Positions 13,322-16,528 of a stretch of 16,528 bases of DNA are shown one piece after another; within the stretch, counting starts at the first letter, position 1, and every line of letters starts with the position of its first letter. Below the pieces are notes generated by a model, which saw only the letters and a list, made by a program, of their open reading frames with translations, did not search any database and was not told where the DNA came from. Location of the stretch: assembly GCA_902495705.1 (NCBI GenBank), contig CABUXT010000039.1, positions 1 to 16,528 of the forward strand. Direction: 5' to 3'. The translations under genes and the position numbers were made by a program. Origin of the DNA: an uncultured cyanobacterium. Lineage in GTDB: Bacteria > Cyanobacteriota > Vampirovibrionia > Gastranaerophilales > Gastranaerophilaceae.

Positions 13322-13639
13322 ATGACAAAATTGCAGAAAAAATTTGGAGCAAAAGTTAGAGAACTTCGCAAAAAACATGGATATACACAAGAACAACTTG
13401 CGGAATTATTGAATATTGGTATTCGGTCGCTTGGTAAAATAGAAACAGGAAATAGTTTCCCTTCAACAGAAAATCTTGAAAAAATTATGGATGTATTTAA
13501 TATTATGCCAAGTGAGATGTTTAATTTTGAACACCTACAACCAAAAGAAGATTTGAAAAAATTAACTTTGGAAATAATTGACTCAAACCCTGATAAAATA
13601 ACAGAAATTTATAAATTAGTAAAAGCAATCACTGAATAG
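13322..13639 (+). CDS. XRE-family helix-turn-helix regulator, divergent from acyltransferase
   Basis: A 105-residue regulator. Residues 8-62 are a Cro/C1-type HTH (FGAKVRELRKKHGYTQEQLAELLNIGIRSLGKIETGNSFPS), with the recognition helix around IRSLGKIE. The linker PSEMFNFEHLQ and a short helical tail (75-105) resemble the XRE protein encoded at 6892-7218. It has no visible sensor domain. The gene is alone on the plus strand, with three operator half-sites 34-72 bp upstream that also cover the divergent acyltransferase promoter. Autoregulation and control of the acyltransferase are therefore the natural hypothesis. Its stop lies 26 bp from the end of the converging phosphodiester glycosidase gene, with no terminator between. 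Confidence 0.88.
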   Translation: MTKLQKKFGAKVRELRKKHGYTQEQLAELLNIGIRSLGKIETGNSFPSTENLEKIMDVFNIMPSEMFNFEHLQPKEDLKKLTLEIIDSNPDKITEIYKLVKAITE

Positions 13640-13665
13640 CTACAAACATTATTTGCAACTGTAAT

Positions 13666-14475
13666 CTAATATACCAACATAAATGATTTTAGCATTCTAC
13701 CAGCGCCGTCACCTTTTGTTGAAACTACTTCTATCTGATTTTTGTAATTCATAGAAGTTGAACTACCACCATCAAAAGCCATCGCTCTATCAAGTTTCAA
13801 ATCATTACACAACTTTTGAACTTCGTATAAATCCATCGGATTATCATCAGTAATAATCAAAATATGACATTCATCATTACCCTTCAAACCTATAATTGTT
13901 CTTGAAGTTTTGTGCAAAACTGATGCTGATTCTCTGATAACTTGACCTTCTGCATTTTTTACAATAAAACCTTCTTCTTCCATTTTTAATTCAGGCAAAA
14001 TCAAAGGTCCACCTTGAGCAGATGTAATAACATTACAGCCGAAAGGTACTTCTGATTTATGAGAAACTATTGAATATTCAAATTTGTTACCACACTGCAT
14101 AACCCTAAATTCTGAACGATTCAAGACTTTTGACATATTTCTTCTGAAAAACGGATTTGCCAACAATGCTTGGTTAAACATTGGGTCAGCTGCAGTAAGT
14201 CTGTCTGTCACAATGTAAGAAATAGTTTTTCCGTTTTTAGGGTCGAAAAATCCAGCATTGACAGTCAATGTAGCTTTACTTTTTTGGTGAGCTTCTCTAT
14301 TAGTAATCAAATCTTCTGATGCAATAAATTTGATTTTCTTTTTTATTTTTTCACCTTTTAAAACGATATGATAAATACCGTTATCATTGTCTATGCTTAT
14401 ATCTCCGACAGCTTTTGCAGGTAGACAAAATGTTGAAAAAATAACCATTAATAAAAATAATCTTAAAATTTTCAT
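13666..14475 (-). CDS. Secreted phosphodiester glycosidase family (NAGPA-like) protein
   Basis: A 269-residue protein with a signal peptide (MKILRLFLLMVIFSTFCLPAKA, likely cut after A22), so it acts in the periplasm or outside. The remaining domain shows the NAGPA/phosphodiester glycosidase pattern: VNAGFFD (72-78), AQGGPLIL (153-160), RTIIGL (192-197), ILIITDD (205-211) and FDGGSST (234-240). The eukaryotic prototype removes GlcNAc from a phosphodiester; bacterial substrates are mostly unknown, with cell-envelope glycan phosphodiesters being plausible. The start at 14475 is chosen because the signal peptide begins there and AAAGGA lies upstream; an earlier start at 14514 would overlap lptF by 13 codons. 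It begins 1 nt after the lptF stop and is thus third in the lptB-lptF operon. Confidence 0.85.
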   Translation of the reverse strand: MKILRLFLLMVIFSTFCLPAKAVGDISIDNDNGIYHIVLKGEKIKKKIKFIASEDLITNREAHQKSKATLTVNAGFFDPKNGKTISYIVTDRLTAADPMFNQALLANPFFRRNMSKVLNRSEFRVMQCGNKFEYSIVSHKSEVPFGCNVITSAQGGPLILPELKMEEEGFIVKNAEGQVIRESASVLHKTSRTIIGLKGNDECHILIITDDNPMDLYEVQKLCNDLKLDRAMAFDGGSSTSMNYKNQIEVVSTKGDGAGRMLKSFMLVY

Positions 14476-14476
14476 A

Positions 14477-15595
14477 TTATAAATCCTTTGATTTGTAGAA
14501 ACAACAAATAGCAATAGAGAAAGCTATAATTGGTAAAGTTGATGTGATATACGGTGATAAAATTTCTTTTTCTGCCAAAAGGTCAAAGAATGGCAAAGTT
14601 ATATAATAAAGAAAAATAAAACCGATTGCGATTGTAAAACCGACTAATCTTTGTTCCCTCGGTTTTGAAAAACCAAGCAAACATCCTAATATAGCTAACA
14701 ATATACAAACAAGCGGATGGAAAAATCTTTGCAAATATTTATTCAAAGTGCCATGGTATTCGTCAGAAAGATTTTCTTTTTTCAATAAATCAACATAATT
14801 TTTTAAATCATGATTATTGATATCACGTTCTTTCATTGTTGAATACATCATCAAAGTCAAAGCATTTTTCGCAGTCTCTCCGCTCAATATATTCATTTTA
14901 TCAAGGTGTTTTATATTGATATAAACCCCATCATTAGAGATTTGGTAATTTGAAACGTCAGAAAGTTCCCATCTATCGTCATACGCATATCCTGTTTTTG
15001 CAGAATAAATATTAGAAAGCTCGTGAACATCCTGATAAACTTGATTAGAAAAATCAAGCACAATTACATTGTTTAATTTCCTATCATAAGACTTTGAAAC
15101 GATAACCGCAGTAAGCGGATGTCCTGTTTTATCTTTTTGAGTGTAAATATATTGAGTAGAGCGAACACTTCCACGAATAGCCATCGTTTTTGCTGCAGCA
15201 AGCGGAGTACCTTTATTCCCTGTTAAAAAGCATAGAAAAGTAAAAATACAGCTCAATACAATTACCGGTGCGATAATTCTCGGAAAAGACATCCCAACAG
15301 CTCTGAAAATAGTTATTTCAGAATCTTTACTCATTTTATCAAAAGTAAATAATGTACCTAACAGCAAACCTACCGGAAAGGCTTTATCTAAAATTTTTGG
15401 CAATTCATAAACCAACAATAATATAGCTGTTTTAAAACCATAATCACCGGCAAGTGCGCCTTTGATAGTGTTTAACAAAATTTCCGGTGCAATCCAAACA
15501 ATAGTGAACAGCAATATCGCAACAAGCGATGCCAATGTTACTTGTTTGAACATATATTTATCATAAATTGTTATTTGAGGAAATTTAAACTTCAT
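14477..15595 (-). CDS. LptF/LptG family LPS export permease (YjgP/YjgQ)
   Basis: A 372-residue inner-membrane protein with three N-terminal membrane segments (about 16-37, 52-78, 97-119), a periplasmic beta-jellyroll-like domain (about 125-285) and three C-terminal segments (290-372). The sequence LDKAFPVGLLLGTLFTFDKMSKDSEITIFRAVGMS is the family's coupling-helix region, where the charged EITIFRAVG stretch contacts the LptB ATPase. In E. coli LptF and LptG form a heterodimer; a single gene here, as in several non-proteobacterial diderms, could form a homodimer or partner with a gene elsewhere. The start codon overlaps the lptB stop by one base (TAATG), and no independent ribosome site is visible, implying coupled translation. 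I leave the symbol open because F and G cannot be separated. Confidence 0.92.
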   Translation of the reverse strand: MKFKFPQITIYDKYMFKQVTLASLVAILLFTIVWIAPEILLNTIKGALAGDYGFKTAILLLVYELPKILDKAFPVGLLLGTLFTFDKMSKDSEITIFRAVGMSFPRIIAPVIVLSCIFTFLCFLTGNKGTPLAAAKTMAIRGSVRSTQYIYTQKDKTGHPLTAVIVSKSYDRKLNNVIVLDFSNQVYQDVHELSNIYSAKTGYAYDDRWELSDVSNYQISNDGVYINIKHLDKMNILSGETAKNALTLMMYSTMKERDINNHDLKNYVDLLKKENLSDEYHGTLNKYLQRFFHPLVCILLAILGCLLGFSKPREQRLVGFTIAIGFIFLYYITLPFFDLLAEKEILSPYITSTLPIIAFSIAICCFYKSKDL

Positions 15596-16320
15596 TATAA
15601 AGTGAAATCCTTTCCTAAATAAAATTCTTTTGCAACAGGGTTTGTAGCAACCTCTGTACTCTTACCTTGAATTTTAATTTTACCGTCAAAAATTACATAG
15701 GCTCTATCTGTGATAGACAAAGTCGCTTTTGGGTTATGGTCGGTAATCAATACCCCAAGCCCTTTATCTTCTGACAATTTTCTGATGTTGTCTTTAATTT
15801 CACCAATCGCAATTGGGTCAATACCTGTAAAAGGTTCATCAAGCAAAATGAAATCAGGACTGGCTGCAAGTGCTCTGGCAAGCTCGACACGACGTCTTTC
15901 ACCACCTGATAGAGAAATAGCAGAGGCTTTACGCAATCTAGCTACACCAAATTCTGCAAGAAGTTCTTCTAATTTCTTTTTCTTTTCATCTTCAGTCAAT
16001 TTGTCATTCATTTGCAGAACAAGTTTAATATTATCTTCAACAGACAAACTTCTAAAACTTGAAGCTTCTTGCGGAAGATATCCGATACCTGCTCTTGCTC
16101 TAATATGCATAGGCCAAGATGAAATTTCTTCACCATCTAACGTGATACTACCTTTGTTAGGTTTAACCAAACCTACAACCATATAAAATGTTGTTGTTTT
16201 ACCTGCACCGTTTGGACCGAGCAAACATACAACTTCACCTTTATTTATACTGAATGAAACATCATTAACAACACTTCTGTCGCCATAAATTTTTATTAGA
16301 TTTTTTGCCTCAATTCTCAT
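15595..16320 (-). CDS. lptB: LPS export ABC transporter ATP-binding protein LptB
   Basis: Cytosolic ATPase that powers extraction of LPS from the inner membrane through LptF/LptG. The 241 residues match LptB length. Visible motifs: Walker A GPNGAGKT (35-42), Q-loop glutamine Q84 in YLPQEAS, signature LSGGERRR (137-144), Walker B FILLDEP with E162, D-loop GIDPIA and H195 in ITDHN. The YLPQEASSFRSLSVEDNI and GGERRRVEIARALA-like blocks are characteristic of LptB over other ABC ATPases. The ATG at 16320 has a strong AAGGGG site. The adjacent lptF-type permease confirms the role. lptA and lptC are not upstream in this window; a repeat mosaic lies there instead. Confidence 0.95.
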   Translation of the reverse strand: MRIEAKNLIKIYGDRSVVNDVSFSINKGEVVCLLGPNGAGKTTTFYMVVGLVKPNKGSITLDGEEISSWPMHIRARAGIGYLPQEASSFRSLSVEDNIKLVLQMNDKLTEDEKKKKLEELLAEFGVARLRKASAISLSGGERRRVELARALAASPDFILLDEPFTGIDPIAIGEIKDNIRKLSEDKGLGVLITDHNPKATLSITDRAYVIFDGKIKIQGKSTEVATNPVAKEFYLGKDFTL

Positions 16321-16345
16321 CTTATCCCCTTACATTCTTGGATAT

Positions 16346-16374
16346 ATTTTACTGAAAAAATACAATAAATGCAA
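16346..16374 (-). promoter_or_regulatory. Candidate promoter of the lptB operon
   Basis: On the minus strand TAAAAT (16351-16346, five of six) lies 17 bp after TTGCAT (16374-16369, three of six). The predicted start is near 16339, about 19 nt before the ATG, leaving room for the AAGGGG ribosome site. The -35 is weak. Confidence 0.4.
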
Positions 16375-16377
16375 GTT

Positions 16378-16411
16378 GGAGGGCGAGAGGGCAGGAAGGT
16401 TGGAGGTCAGG
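16378..16411 (+). repeat. Degenerate 8-bp tandem repeat array (copy 4)
   Basis: Units in strict register: GGAGGGCG, AGAGGGCA, GGAAGGTT, GGAGGTCA, then GG. The last unit and following GG are identical to those of the array at 8475-8508. It begins only 3 bp upstream of the lptB -35 candidate. Confidence 0.7.
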
Positions 16412-16429
16412 ATTAATAATGTAAATAAT

Positions 16430-16528
16430 TGTCATTCCGAACTGCGGATTTTGGCAAGTGCGCCGTGTGAGCGTAGCGAACCCAGCACGTCTTGGCGAGA
16501 GCTGCGTTGAGCCGGTCGAGCCGCCAAT
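16430..16528 (+). repeat. Start of a third GTCA-family element with GC-richer interior (cut by window edge)
   Basis: GTCATTCCGAACT (from about 16431) opens a family hairpin, but the closing arm is not reached before the window ends. The sequence from 16444 on is clearly GC-richer than the rest of the window (GTGAGCGTAGCGAACCCAGC near 16467) and contains repeated GGCGAGAG and GAGCC pieces. No ORF with support is seen. It resembles copy A in having extra sequence in the hairpin loop. Confidence 0.5.

Noticed and set aside
14476..14514. Earlier start for the phosphodiester glycosidase
   Set aside because: It would add 13 residues before a complete signal peptide and overlap lptF; the start at 14475 has a suitable ribosome site.
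15710..16186. 158-codon plus-strand frame
   Set aside because: Antisense shadow of lptB, serine-rich low-complexity translation.

Overview
The window is AT-rich chromosomal DNA from a motile, diderm (LPS-type) bacterium. It carries flagellar rod genes, an LptB/LptF lipopolysaccharide-export pair and an ArnT-like lipid/glycan transferase, together with household genes (dnaN, triosephosphate isomerase, a branched-chain aminotransferase). Low GC, a dnaN not next to dnaA, small XRE regulators with a similar tail, and abundant palindromic intergenic repeats together suggest an uncultured gut-type Vampirovibrionia/Melainabacteria (Gastranaerophilales) genome. That placement is an inference from gene style, not a database result.

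Layout. Positions 1-4332 (minus strand) hold a flagellar rod operon: two FlgF/FlgG-family proteins, then flgB and flgC, then two paralogous DUF3137 membrane proteins, the last cut by the window edge. Positions 4333-4896 are intergenic: the flagellar promoter and a composite palindromic repeat bounded on both sides by inverted arrays of a degenerate 8-bp repeat. tpiA (plus) converges on the aminotransferase gene (minus) across a strong terminator and a second palindrome. Next on the minus strand come dnaN and, downstream of it, a small XRE regulator. Positions 8373-8862 hold a second copy of the composite repeat. A 226-aa tail-anchored-like membrane protein of unknown function follows (plus). 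A surface-glycan block follows on the minus strand: acyltransferase-3, then ArnT-like glycosyltransferase overlapping a YkgJ cysteine-cluster protein. A plus-strand XRE regulator is divergent from the acyltransferase, with a well-formed operator between them. The right end is a tightly packed minus-strand operon lptB-lptF/G-phosphodiester glycosidase, followed by the start of a third repeat mosaic that runs off the window.

How the parts relate. Much of the window builds the envelope: rod proteins crossing the periplasm, LPS export, glycan transfer and acylation, and a secreted phosphodiester glycosidase. The non-coding DNA holds the most unusual signal: modular repeats built from octamer arrays plus GTCA-YYCYGAA hairpins, two plus-strand genes whose -10 boxes sit exactly 6 nt before the ATG (candidate leaderless mRNAs), and XRE operator half-sites whose core TAGGTAT recurs at the dnaN promoter. 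No transposase, CRISPR array, tRNA or rRNA was seen.
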